Source of the DNA: Dyadobacter bucti | GTDB lineage: Bacteria; Bacteroidota; Bacteroidia; Cytophagales; Spirosomataceae | Direction: 5' to 3' | DNA length: 64,000 nt | Assembly: GCF_005869225.1 (NCBI RefSeq) | Contig: NZ_SWFP01000002.1 | Location: forward strand, 744,001-808,000 | Shown here: positions 1 to 7,664 of the stretch, one piece after another | Layout of the letters: each line of letters starts with the position of its first letter | Position numbering within the stretch: the first letter of the stretch is position 1 | Made by a program: the position numbers and the translations under genes | The notes under the pieces: model-generated | Databases searched by the model: none | Seen by the model: only the letters and a program-made list of their open reading frames with translations | What the model was told of the DNA's origin: nothing

Positions 1-282
1 AATGCGCTGGCGGAGAAATTCAGAGACCAGCAGGTCAAAATCGTAAACGTTTGTGTAAACACAACGGAAGAAAACTGGCGCAGGTACAGCGAAAGGTTCG
101 GACTGAAAACAATCAATTTATGGGCAAACCCTCAATGGGAAAAATCGGTCATCGAGAAATACGATCTGACAGTATTCCCCAAATATGTTTTGCTTGACAA
201 AAATCTGAATGCGGTGGATACCAGTGCCGAGCGCCCCAGCCAGGGCCTGGAAAATCAAATTATGACATTACTGAATCAGTAA
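1..282 (+). CDS. Thioredoxin-fold (TlpA/AhpC-like) protein, C-terminal part
   Basis: The open reading frame enters from the left edge in frame 1 and stops with TAA at 280-282, giving 93 visible residues. The segment reads like the second half of a thioredoxin fold: a strand (VKIVNVCVN), a helix (EENWRRYSERFGL), and then a Phe-Pro step in TVFPKYVLLDKN. In this fold the cis-proline precedes the penultimate strand, which carries a typical 'D+ G/N' turn. Bacteroidota encode many TlpA-like thiol-disulfide proteins with this tail. The catalytic CxxC would lie upstream of the window, so redox activity cannot be judged. The family assignment is inferred from fold-like motifs only. Confidence 0.6.
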   Translation, partial: NALAEKFRDQQVKIVNVCVNTTEENWRRYSERFGLKTINLWANPQWEKSVIEKYDLTVFPKYVLLDKNLNAVDTSAERPSQGLENQIMTLLNQ

Positions 283-307
283 TGCTGCTGAATGCTGGCA
301 CCGACCC

Positions 308-361
308 GTTGGCGCCGGCTTCCAGCCGGTGCCGCCTATGCAGCCGACTTCCAGTCGGCGA
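308..361. repeat. 54-bp double-hairpin repeat, left copy
   Basis: This unit holds two short palindromes that share the loop ttcca: ccggc-ttcca-gccgg and gccgac-ttcca-gtcggc. It matches 973-1026 in the same orientation at 52 of 54 positions. The two copies bracket the toxin-antitoxin pair. It looks like a REP-type intergenic element. Confidence 0.85.
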
Positions 362-390
362 GTTATTATCTGAACCTTTTGACTTAAATT

Positions 391-411
391 TGTGTACCAA
401 TTTCGTACACA
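391..411. promoter_or_regulatory. Candidate antitoxin operator (7-bp inverted repeat)
   Basis: tgtgtac (391-397) and gtacaca (405-411) form a perfect inverted repeat around a 7-base spacer, 15 bases before the antitoxin start. YefM-YoeB of E. coli autoregulates through palindromes with a TGTACA core, and both arms here carry most of that core. The operator role is an inference from position and motif. Confidence 0.5.
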
Positions 412-426
412 ACAAAAAACATCATC

Positions 427-678
427 ATGTTTGTTATTAGCTCCAGAGAGTTCAGGGATAATCAAAAAAAATACATGGATCTGGCTGATGCAAACGAACA
501 GGTAATCATTCAGCGCGGCAAGGAAAAAGCGTATGCTTTAACTCCTGTGGGGAAAAAGGACAAATACTTCATGGATCCCGAAACTATGGCTGAAATCCAG
601 GAAGGAATCAATCAATACAGGGAAGGTAAAACAACAAAAGTAGACAAAGCCGATTTTGACAATTTACTCGGTTTATGA
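427..678 (+). CDS. Phd/YefM-family antitoxin
   Basis: An 83-residue protein. The N-terminal pattern (VISSREFRDNQKKYMDLA, then VIIQRGKEKAYALTPV) is the Phd/YefM DNA-binding fold, in which a short beta hairpin and helices bind the operator as a dimer. The C-terminal part is acidic and helical and ends in DKADFDNLLGL, as expected of the flexible segment that wraps and neutralises the toxin. The stop codon overlaps the toxin start by four bases (ATGA), so the pair is probably translationally coupled. The family usually represses its own operon together with the toxin, and a candidate operator lies at 391-411. Family assignment is confident. Confidence 0.88.
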   Translation: MFVISSREFRDNQKKYMDLADANEQVIIQRGKEKAYALTPVGKKDKYFMDPETMAEIQEGINQYREGKTTKVDKADFDNLLGL

Positions 679-947
679 GCTATTCCATTGAATTTACCCC
701 CAAAGCCCTCGAAGGAATCGAAAAACTTAAAAAATCCGGAAATAAGGCTGTACTCAAAAAAATCCGGAAACTTCTCGACGAACTGACTGCGCATCCTTAT
801 ACCGGCACAGGCCAGCCCGAACAACTAAAACATGACCTGGCCGGATTCTGGTCCAGGCGAATTAACCAGGAACATCGGATCGTGTATGCTGTGGACGAAA
901 CGAAAGTCGTGGTTACAATAGTTTCCGCCAAGGGCCATTACAACTAA
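675..947 (+). CDS. YoeB/Txe-family toxin (RelE-like mRNA interferase)
   Basis: A 90-residue protein with the Txe/YoeB layout: two N-terminal helices (KALEGIEKLKKSGNKAVLKK), the PYTGTGQPEQLK motif and the FWSRRINQEHRIVYAVDE strand. It ends in KGHYN, close to the His-Tyr tail that contributes to catalysis in YoeB. Members cleave mRNA at the ribosomal A site and are neutralised by the antitoxin encoded just upstream. The start codon lies inside the antitoxin stop (ATGA). The gene appears intact, with catalytic-type Glu, Arg, His and Tyr residues all present. Confidence 0.88.
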   Translation: MSYSIEFTPKALEGIEKLKKSGNKAVLKKIRKLLDELTAHPYTGTGQPEQLKHDLAGFWSRRINQEHRIVYAVDETKVVVTIVSAKGHYN

Positions 948-972
948 TAATCTCTCCGCCGAATTCCTCCCG

Positions 973-1026
973 GTTGGCGCCGGCTTCCAGCCGGTGCCGC
1001 CTATGTAACCGACTTCCAGTCGGCGA
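973..1026. repeat. 54-bp double-hairpin repeat, right copy
   Basis: A direct copy of 308-361 with two substitutions and the same two ttcca-loop hairpins. It lies 25 bases after the toxin stop and 54 bases before the sugar dehydrogenase start. Confidence 0.85.
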
Positions 1027-1080
1027 AGCAATTACCGCAGAAACCGAAAATTTTATATATTCCTGCTAAAATCTTCAGTT

Positions 1081-2259
1081 ATGTATAAAAAGTTAATTCT
1101 CGCTGTTCTTGCAGTCAGCCTGTTTGGCACATCCGTTACCGGGCAGGCCCAGTCAAAAAATGTGAAGTTGCAGCTTGTCACCGACGAAATCGTCCATCCT
1201 ACCGCGTTTGCCGTAACCAAAAAATCCCCCTCACTCCTTTTTGTCTGCGAGCAGGAAGGAAGGGTCAGGGTCATTCAGAAGGGTAAATTGGTTAAAGAAC
1301 CTTTTCTCGACATTTCCGATATAGTAATAAAAAGAGACGGTTACGACGAGCGCGGGCTACTGGGGCTGGCGTTCCATCCCGACTATGCTGTCAATGGTAA
1401 GTTTTATGTCTACATCAGCGTTACGGCCGGCGGAAAAGTAGGTATTAACCACCATACCGAGGTCAGGGAATACACGGTCAGCAAAGAAAATCCCCTGGCA
1501 GCCGACAAGAAAACGATGCGTAAAGTGCTTGTTTTTGATCAGCCGGAGTCCAATCATAACGGCGGCGATCTCAAATTCGGGCCGGACGGGTTCCTTTACA
1601 TCGCCAGCGGAGACGGAGGCGGAGGTGGCGACAAGCACGGCGATTACGGCAACGGACAGAATCTCAACACCTTATTAGGCAAAATTCTGCGTATTGATGT
1701 AAACAAAACACCTTATGCGATTCCTGCCGACAATCCTTTTGTCAAAACCATAAGTGCACGTCCCGAAATTTACGCCTATGGCCTGCGCAATCCCTGGCGT
1801 TTCAGCTTTGACAAAAAAACCGGCCGGCTTTTTGCCGGTGAAGTTGGTCAGAATAAATTTGAAGAAATAGATATCATCACAAAAGGCGGCAACTATGGCT
1901 GGCGAGCCATCGAGGGCTTTCATCCGTTCAGTACTACTGATCCCAAACCGGAAAAACCCATCGATCCGATCTTTGAATACCCGCATACCGACGGCCTGAG
2001 CATTACGGGTGGGTTTTTATACCGCGGCAAAGCTATTCCTTCCCTGGCCGGAAAGTACGTTTTTGGTGATATGTCCGGGCCAGTATGGGCACTTGCACCG
2101 GGAGGTGGTAACAAATGGACGCGCGAAAAATTATCGGTTTCGAGAGATCCGGGCTATTGGCATGTGTACAGTTTCGGAGAAGACGTTTCAGGCGAAATTT
2201 ACATCCTGACCCAGCTGCTTGAAAAAGGTACCGGCGCAGTATATAAAATTGTCCCCTGA
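1081..2259 (+). CDS. Secreted PQQ-type aldose sugar dehydrogenase (GSDH family)
   Basis: A 392-residue protein with a clear Sec signal peptide (MYKKLILAVLAVSLFGTSVTGQAQ). The six-bladed propeller motifs of the soluble glucose dehydrogenase/YliI family are present: ERGLLGLAFHPDY, then NHNGGDLKFGPDG (His159 matches the catalytic base position), the Gly-rich SGDGGGGGD loop, EIYAYGLRNPWRFSFD and VGQNKFEEID. Family members oxidise aldoses in the periplasm using PQQ. Whether this strain makes PQQ cannot be seen here. The gene stands alone after the toxin-antitoxin pair and ends 25 bases before the hydrolase start, so the two are probably cotranscribed. Confidence 0.87.
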   Translation: MYKKLILAVLAVSLFGTSVTGQAQSKNVKLQLVTDEIVHPTAFAVTKKSPSLLFVCEQEGRVRVIQKGKLVKEPFLDISDIVIKRDGYDERGLLGLAFHPDYAVNGKFYVYISVTAGGKVGINHHTEVREYTVSKENPLAADKKTMRKVLVFDQPESNHNGGDLKFGPDGFLYIASGDGGGGGDKHGDYGNGQNLNTLLGKILRIDVNKTPYAIPADNPFVKTISARPEIYAYGLRNPWRFSFDKKTGRLFAGEVGQNKFEEIDIITKGGNYGWRAIEGFHPFSTTDPKPEKPIDPIFEYPHTDGLSITGGFLYRGKAIPSLAGKYVFGDMSGPVWALAPGGGNKWTREKLSVSRDPGYWHVYSFGEDVSGEIYILTQLLEKGTGAVYKIVP

Positions 2260-2284
2260 TATTTTTTCCTCGATTTTCAGTTCT

Positions 2285-3271
2285 ATGTGTTTCCGTTTTT
2301 TTTCTATTATCCTTTTGATATGCTGTTCCGGCATTGTTGCATCCGCTCAGAACAATCCGAAGTGGGACGACACCAATTCCAGAGACTGGCCTGCCCAGGC
2401 AAAAAAAGTGAGCATCCGCTCCTCGGCCGACGGCAGCGAACAAGGCGCCTATTTTTATGCGTCTCCCGCCGCGGGGCCGAGGCCGCTGATCGTAAGCCTC
2501 CACACGTGGAGCGGCAATTTTCAGCAGAAAGACACCGTGGCAAATCTCTGCATTGACAAAGGTTTCAATTACATACATCCTGACTTCCGGGGGCCCAACA
2601 ACAAGCCCCAGGCATGTGGGAGCGAACTCGTGATCAGCGACATAGACGACGCGATCACATGGGCTCTGGCCAACACCAATACGGACCCCGAAAATATCCA
2701 CGTCATCGGCGTAAGCGGCGGCGGCTACGCTACAGTACTTACCTACATGAAATCCAGGCATAAAATCCGCAGTTTTTCAGCCTATGCCGGTATTTACAAT
2801 CTCGTCGACTGGTACTATGAATCGGTGGGAAGAAAAGCAAAATATGCAGGGGATATTGCGGCGTCAACTTCCGGAAACCGCAACGAGCTCAATGTGGACG
2901 AGGCCAAAAAGCGATCCCCGTTTTTTATGCAAAAACCGGTAACCGACCGCAGCAAAAGCACATTGTCGATCTATTGCGGAATCCACGACGGTTACACCGG
3001 GTCTGTTCCGATCAGCCACTCTTTGCTGATGTATAACAAACTGGTGGCTGATTTTAGCCCGGAAGCACCGTTTTCGATGGTCCCGCAGGAATACATCCAG
3101 TCCATGCTCCGCGAACGGACTTTGCGGGGCGGCGGTGACCAGGGAACGATTTTGGGACGAAAAATTATTTACAAAAACCATTATCAGGACAAGGTAAGTA
3201 TTACGGTTTTTGAAGGCGGTCATGAAATGCCTCCCGGCGAAGTACTCGCGCATATCCCAGCCATAAAATAA
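2285..3271 (+). CDS. Secreted alpha/beta hydrolase (prolyl-oligopeptidase/esterase-like)
   Basis: Starting at 2285 rather than the in-frame ATG at 2219 gives a 328-residue protein that begins with a signal peptide (MCFRFFSIILLICCSGIVASAQ) and no longer overlaps the preceding gene. The nucleophile elbow GVSGGGY places the catalytic Ser at about residue 144. A later CGIHDGYTG supplies a candidate Asp (near 244) and VFEGGHEMPPGE the His (near 312), so a Ser-Asp-His triad is present. SLHTWSG resembles an oxyanion-hole HG-type strand. It is probably an esterase or S9-type peptidase acting on carbohydrate esters or peptides outside the inner membrane; the substrate is unknown. Confidence 0.75.
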   Translation: MCFRFFSIILLICCSGIVASAQNNPKWDDTNSRDWPAQAKKVSIRSSADGSEQGAYFYASPAAGPRPLIVSLHTWSGNFQQKDTVANLCIDKGFNYIHPDFRGPNNKPQACGSELVISDIDDAITWALANTNTDPENIHVIGVSGGGYATVLTYMKSRHKIRSFSAYAGIYNLVDWYYESVGRKAKYAGDIAASTSGNRNELNVDEAKKRSPFFMQKPVTDRSKSTLSIYCGIHDGYTGSVPISHSLLMYNKLVADFSPEAPFSMVPQEYIQSMLRERTLRGGGDQGTILGRKIIYKNHYQDKVSITVFEGGHEMPPGEVLAHIPAIK

Positions 3272-3353
3272 AAATCTTACTATCAATAAGCCACTGACAG
3301 GAAATTCTTGAAAGGGTATTTTATGTCGGCGGTAAAAATTCAAATACAAGTAC

Positions 3354-4601
3354 ATGGAGGATTACAGTATCGTTATTTTTATTCTCGCCATCATGATCGG
3401 GCTGTCGGCATTGGCGGACAAAATAAAGCTCTCCTACCCGATCCTGCTGATCGTGGCAGGAATCGCCATCGGTTTTATCCCCTCTATGCCGCATATTAAG
3501 CTGAACCCGGAGGTGATTTTCCTGATATTCCTGCCACCGCTGCTGTACGATGCCGCATTTAATATTTCCTTCAAAACCTTCATGACCAATATCAATACCA
3601 TCGGTACGCTGGCGGTGGGTCTGGTTTTCATTACTGCCACAGGCATTGCGGTAATCGCACATTATATGATACCGGGCATGACCTGGCCTTTGTCGTTCGT
3701 ACTCGGCTCTATACTGGCCGCTACCGATGCAGTGGCAGCGATCAGTATCACAAAAGGCCTTGGATTGTCACACAATACCACCACGATCCTGGAAGGTGAA
3801 AGCCTTGTCAATGATGCCTCTGCCCTGGTTGCCTACCGTTTTGCTGTGGCGGCTGTTTCCGGCACTGCCTTTGTATTTTGGAAAGGATCGCTCGAATTTC
3901 TGCTGCTTTTCGGCGGAGGGCTGCTGGTGGGTCTCACGATGGGAAAAATGCTCGGGTTTATCCTTACCCGCGTTCAGGAAAATACAATGGTTACCATCAG
4001 TTTTATGCTGCTCATGCCCTTCGTCACCTATCTGGTAGCGGAGGAACTGCATGTTTCAGGCGTAATTGCTGTAGTAATGCTTGGCCTTGCGATTTCCCGT
4101 TTCAGCAGAAAGATATTTCCCGAACAGCTAAAAAGACAGTCGAGAACAATATGGGACGTGATCATGTTCCTGCTCAACGGCCTGATCTTCATTCTGATCG
4201 GCCTTGAATTTCCGTATGTCGTCAAAAGCATCGACAGCAACCGCATCTGGCCTTTTGTAGGCTACGCTTTTATTATTACCGTCGTCGCATTTTTTCTCCG
4301 GCTGGTCAGAGTATTGTTGCAGCAGGTCAATCTGCAGCGTGCTTTTCAAAGCAAAAAAGCAAGGATATCCGAAGAAGCCTTGCTTAGTTTTCAGGACAGT
4401 ATCATTATCAGCTGGTCGGGGATGCGCGGGATTGTGTCACTGGCTATCGCAATCGGTTTGCCGGTCACCCTGGAAAACGGCGGCCCTTTTCCTGAGCGCA
4501 GCACCATCGTGTTTATCTCGGTTGTGGTGGTACTTTTCACGCTCCTGGGCCAGGGACTGACACTGCCCTGGGTCGTCAGAAAACTACGGTCGAAGGGTTG
4601 A
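3354..4601 (+). CDS. CPA1-family Na+/H+ antiporter
   Basis: A 415-residue integral membrane protein with about twelve hydrophobic segments. The CPA1 signatures are present: an FLPPLLYDAAF segment, ATDAVAAISITKGLGLS, and EGESLVNDASALV, whose Asn-Asp pair is the ion-binding motif of electroneutral NhaP/NHE exchangers. A WSGMRGIVSLAIAIGLP segment near the C-terminus is also family-typical. It exchanges Na+ (or K+) for protons across the inner membrane. Many relatives carry a long cytoplasmic C-terminal regulatory region. This one stops soon after the last membrane segment (VVRKLRSKG), so it is a short form. No frameshift is evident. Confidence 0.88.
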   Translation: MEDYSIVIFILAIMIGLSALADKIKLSYPILLIVAGIAIGFIPSMPHIKLNPEVIFLIFLPPLLYDAAFNISFKTFMTNINTIGTLAVGLVFITATGIAVIAHYMIPGMTWPLSFVLGSILAATDAVAAISITKGLGLSHNTTTILEGESLVNDASALVAYRFAVAAVSGTAFVFWKGSLEFLLLFGGGLLVGLTMGKMLGFILTRVQENTMVTISFMLLMPFVTYLVAEELHVSGVIAVVMLGLAISRFSRKIFPEQLKRQSRTIWDVIMFLLNGLIFILIGLEFPYVVKSIDSNRIWPFVGYAFIITVVAFFLRLVRVLLQQVNLQRAFQSKKARISEEALLSFQDSIIISWSGMRGIVSLAIAIGLPVTLENGGPFPERSTIVFISVVVVLFTLLGQGLTLPWVVRKLRSKG

Positions 4602-4717
4602 TACGCGCCGGTTCATGGAGCAGGATCCCATCCACCTGCTCCGGCGGCAGGCTGGTCGGACAATCCAAAATCCACAGCTTCGCTCCCAGCTCCCGTATTC
4701 TCCGCACCCGGGATGTA

Positions 4718-6172
4718 TCAGCTGCGCATCCCAAGTTTGACCAGCAACTGTTCAGCCTCTTTCCATTCCACTTCGTGCGGAAGCCGGGCACTTTTCGAAG
4801 CGATGGCAGCCACTACGCCTGCTGCCTCGCCCATCGCGACAGCGTTACCTGTAACCCGGTAACTTGCATGTGAGGTAAAATCCCCGCTGATACAGCGTCC
4901 AGCCATCATCAGGCCATCCACCTCCTTGGCAATGAGCGCACGCAACGGAATATCATACGGGATCATTTTGATGCCTCCCCGTGAAATCGTTTCTATTTCG
5001 TTCGTTTTGCGGTCAGCGGCATGGATATCCACCCCGAAAGTAGGGCGTACAACCGCATCGAAATGCCGCGCCCCGACAACCAGATCCTCTTTTTTCACCA
5101 TATAACGGCCATGAATGCGCCGGCCGTCGCGAATACCGATCTGCTCCGGAGTGGCTACAATCTGCATCCCTTCCCAGGGGCCGCCGAGGCTGTTGAGCCC
5201 GCGCACGATATTATATACCTCCGCCCTTGCCCGCACCGTAGCTTCCGTGATCTCATCGGCGTCAAATGCTTTGATATTGTATTCATGGTTCACCATGATC
5301 ATCACAAGGTTATCGCGTATCAGAAAAAGCGTCGGCATACCGTAGGACGGTTTGATACCGGCCCGCTCTATTTCTTTGGAAAAAGCATTGACAGCCGGAA
5401 CATGCCAGTTTTTCTTGTCACCTTCATTGGTATAAAATGAAATATATTGTTTCAGCGCAGCCGGATCGCGTACCACTGCCAGGGTGTTCAGTGTCAGTGG
5501 CTGGCAAGGGCATGTATCCCCACCCTGCCCGATTTCCCAGCTGTTGCCCGCCTGAGCGCCGAGGTCGCCGTCGCCGGTTGCATCAATAAACACTTTTGCT
5601 TTCCAGGCCTCCCTGCCCGATTTGGATTCGGTAATCACCGTAGTGAGCTGGTTTTTATCCTTGTATGCGGCAGCTACACGCGTATGCAGCCGGAATTTTA
5701 CCCCTGCTTCGGCGCACATCTCTTCCAGCAGCAATTTCATTTCATCGGGATGGTACACAAACTGGTCGGCGATTTGATTGCGTCGGGCACCGCGTCCGTC
5801 GAGCTTTGCCTTTATTTCCTTCGTGAGCCCGGGTTTGTTGAAATCAAAAATGTAAGTCAGCAGACCGGCCGTCCACACTCCGCCAAGGCAGCCGTGGATT
5901 TCCAGAAGTTGCGTCCTCGCTCCTGCCCTGGCGGCAGCTATCGCGGCAGAAACACCGGCAGGCCCGGCACCGCATACAATTACATCTACTTCATCCTTTA
6001 CGGGGATATTCTGTGCAGGCTCCTTGAATTCGCCTGGTTTTGCGGCCTCGGCGCCCAACGCCAGCGCAGGTAACGCGGCCGCTCCCGTACTTGCGATGGC
6101 CGACTGAATAAATTTACGGCGGTTCAGATTGAACATAGCCGAAAGTCCGTTTTGATTTTCTTTTGGATCCAT
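4718..6172 (-). CDS. Tat-exported FAD-dependent oxidoreductase
   Basis: A 484-residue protein. The N-terminus has a Tat-like leader (NRRKFIQSAIASTGAAALPALALG). It is followed by a dinucleotide-binding fold, VDVIVCGAGPAGVSAAIAAARAG, with GxGxxG and the acidic end of strand two (LLEIHG). KVFIDATGDGDLGAQAG and a C-terminal MAGRCISGDF...GNAVAMGEAAG complete the FAD_oxidored (PF12831-type) pattern. It probably oxidises a small, possibly sugar-derived, substrate in the periplasm; the substrate is unknown. It is the last gene of the leftward sigma-FecR-SusC-SusD locus, starting 27 bases after the SusD stop, which suggests that the imported ligand is its substrate. Confidence 0.8.
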   Translation of the reverse strand: MDPKENQNGLSAMFNLNRRKFIQSAIASTGAAALPALALGAEAAKPGEFKEPAQNIPVKDEVDVIVCGAGPAGVSAAIAAARAGARTQLLEIHGCLGGVWTAGLLTYIFDFNKPGLTKEIKAKLDGRGARRNQIADQFVYHPDEMKLLLEEMCAEAGVKFRLHTRVAAAYKDKNQLTTVITESKSGREAWKAKVFIDATGDGDLGAQAGNSWEIGQGGDTCPCQPLTLNTLAVVRDPAALKQYISFYTNEGDKKNWHVPAVNAFSKEIERAGIKPSYGMPTLFLIRDNLVMIMVNHEYNIKAFDADEITEATVRARAEVYNIVRGLNSLGGPWEGMQIVATPEQIGIRDGRRIHGRYMVKKEDLVVGARHFDAVVRPTFGVDIHAADRKTNEIETISRGGIKMIPYDIPLRALIAKEVDGLMMAGRCISGDFTSHASYRVTGNAVAMGEAAGVVAAIASKSARLPHEVEWKEAEQLLVKLGMRS

Positions 6173-6199
6173 AATGTCTTTTGAGATAAAAAATGATGA

Positions 6200-7642
6200 T
6201 CAATAGCCCGGGTTCTGGTCTTTTACCGGGTCAATGGCTTTGTTATATCCTAATTCAGAAACCGCGATCGGCCACAAAAACGCCTTTTCGGCAATCGTCT
6301 TCCCTTTGGTCGCCTGTATGATCTGCTGCGCTTTTCCGGTTCTTTTCAGTTCAAGCCAGCGTTTGCCTTCGTACTGAAATTCATATCCCCGCTCTTTGAT
6401 GACCAGATCCAGAAAGGAGGCTTTGGTGTAGTCGGCCAGTTTGAAATCAACGGCAGAAACTGCATTCGGATCAAGACCATACGCCCGGCGGTGCACCTGG
6501 TTCAAAGCTTCAATGGCCTCGGCTGTCGGACCGTTTCCTGCCTGGCTGGCCGCTTCTGCGTAGATCAGGAGCAAGTCGGCGTACCGGTAAAAAGGAGCAT
6601 CATTGGCCGCGCCGGGGCCTCCGATCGCGTCGGGATCAATGAATTTTTTGTTCAAAAGTGATGTCGCGCCTATCCCGATATTCCACAAATACCATTGCCC
6701 CTTGCGCAAATCCTTATCGTCCCAGCTGGCGTAAACCGGGTTAGCTGTGTCGCTGTGGTGACCATATACCCCACCGCCCCCGTGCAGCTTTGTCCCCGGA
6801 TGGTTGGTAAGCCACGGCCAAAGGTTTCCCTGCCCGGTCTGGTGAGAATATTTGAGATAAAATATTTCTTCCGGGGTAGTGATCACCGCCGGGCCAAAAA
6901 TTTTCTGAAAATCCTCCGTAGAACTGACAGGTACCAATGCATATTTTTTTGTTTTGATCACCTCGTCAGATTTGTCGCGCGCCTCTGCAAATTGCCCCAG
7001 TTCCAGGTACACATCAGCCAGAACTGTTTTTGCCGTCAGTTTCGAAGGTCGACCCGACTGTGTTACATTGTCGGGCAAGTTGGCTTCCGCTTCTTTCAGG
7101 TCGGCCAGGATCAGCGCGTAAACTTCCTCCCGGGTATTGCGACGTGCGTCGATCTCCGTCATATTCAGTTCGGTACGGATCGGTACAGCGCCCCAGTTTC
7201 TGACAAGATGGAAGTAATTAAATGCCCGCAGGAACTTTGCCTCAGCTACAAAACGCGTAATATCCGCCTGACTGATCGCCTTCCCATTGGGTGCATTTTT
7301 GATCACCAGATTGGCATTACGGATACTCAGGTAAAACCCCTCCCAGGCCCCGGCTGTCCGGCTGACGTTCACATTATCGAGGCCTTGAAAATTATTGAGA
7401 ACTGTGTAACTGCCTCGGCCATAGGCATAATCGATATGCGCTTCCAATACCGCAATGTATACACCCATTCCGCTGGTGTTATTGCTCCTGAGCGGCGTAT
7501 AAATTGCGTTGACCGCGGCATCTACTTCTGCGGGTGTGTTGTAAAATGTCTCTACCGCGAGCGACTTGGTTTCTTCTTTCAGGATGTCCTCGCAGGAGCT
7601 CAGGCAGAAGAGGACGGGCAGCAGGAATAATATCTTTTTCAT
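6200..7642 (-). CDS. SusD/RagB-family outer-membrane lipoprotein (locus 1)
   Basis: A start at 7642 gives a 480-residue protein with a lipoprotein leader (MKKILFLLPVLFCLSSC, Cys17 lipidated). The SusD/RagB pattern follows: AVETFYNTPAEVDAAVNAIY, an EAKFLRAFNYFHLVRNWG helix and the C-terminal YADLLLIYAEAASQAG plus ERGYEFQYEGKRWLELKR motifs. SusD proteins form a lid over the SusC barrel and bind the glycan or other ligand at the cell surface. The upstream in-frame ATG at 7678 would overlap the susC end and precede the leader, so it was rejected. The gap to susC is 22 bases, consistent with one transcript. Confidence 0.92.
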   Translation of the reverse strand: MKKILFLLPVLFCLSSCEDILKEETKSLAVETFYNTPAEVDAAVNAIYTPLRSNNTSGMGVYIAVLEAHIDYAYGRGSYTVLNNFQGLDNVNVSRTAGAWEGFYLSIRNANLVIKNAPNGKAISQADITRFVAEAKFLRAFNYFHLVRNWGAVPIRTELNMTEIDARRNTREEVYALILADLKEAEANLPDNVTQSGRPSKLTAKTVLADVYLELGQFAEARDKSDEVIKTKKYALVPVSSTEDFQKIFGPAVITTPEEIFYLKYSHQTGQGNLWPWLTNHPGTKLHGGGGVYGHHSDTANPVYASWDDKDLRKGQWYLWNIGIGATSLLNKKFIDPDAIGGPGAANDAPFYRYADLLLIYAEAASQAGNGPTAEAIEALNQVHRRAYGLDPNAVSAVDFKLADYTKASFLDLVIKERGYEFQYEGKRWLELKRTGKAQQIIQATKGKTIAEKAFLWPIAVSELGYNKAIDPVKDQNPGY

Positions 7643-7664
7643 AATGTCTGGTTTTTCTGTCAAT

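Noticed and set aside
2033..2761. 242-residue - strand open frame
   Set aside because: It is antisense to the sugar dehydrogenase end and the hydrolase, both well supported by motifs; its sequence has no recognisable family features.
6695..7630. 311-residue + strand open frame
   Set aside because: It is the complement of the locus 1 susD gene, which has clear SusD motifs and a lipoprotein leader.
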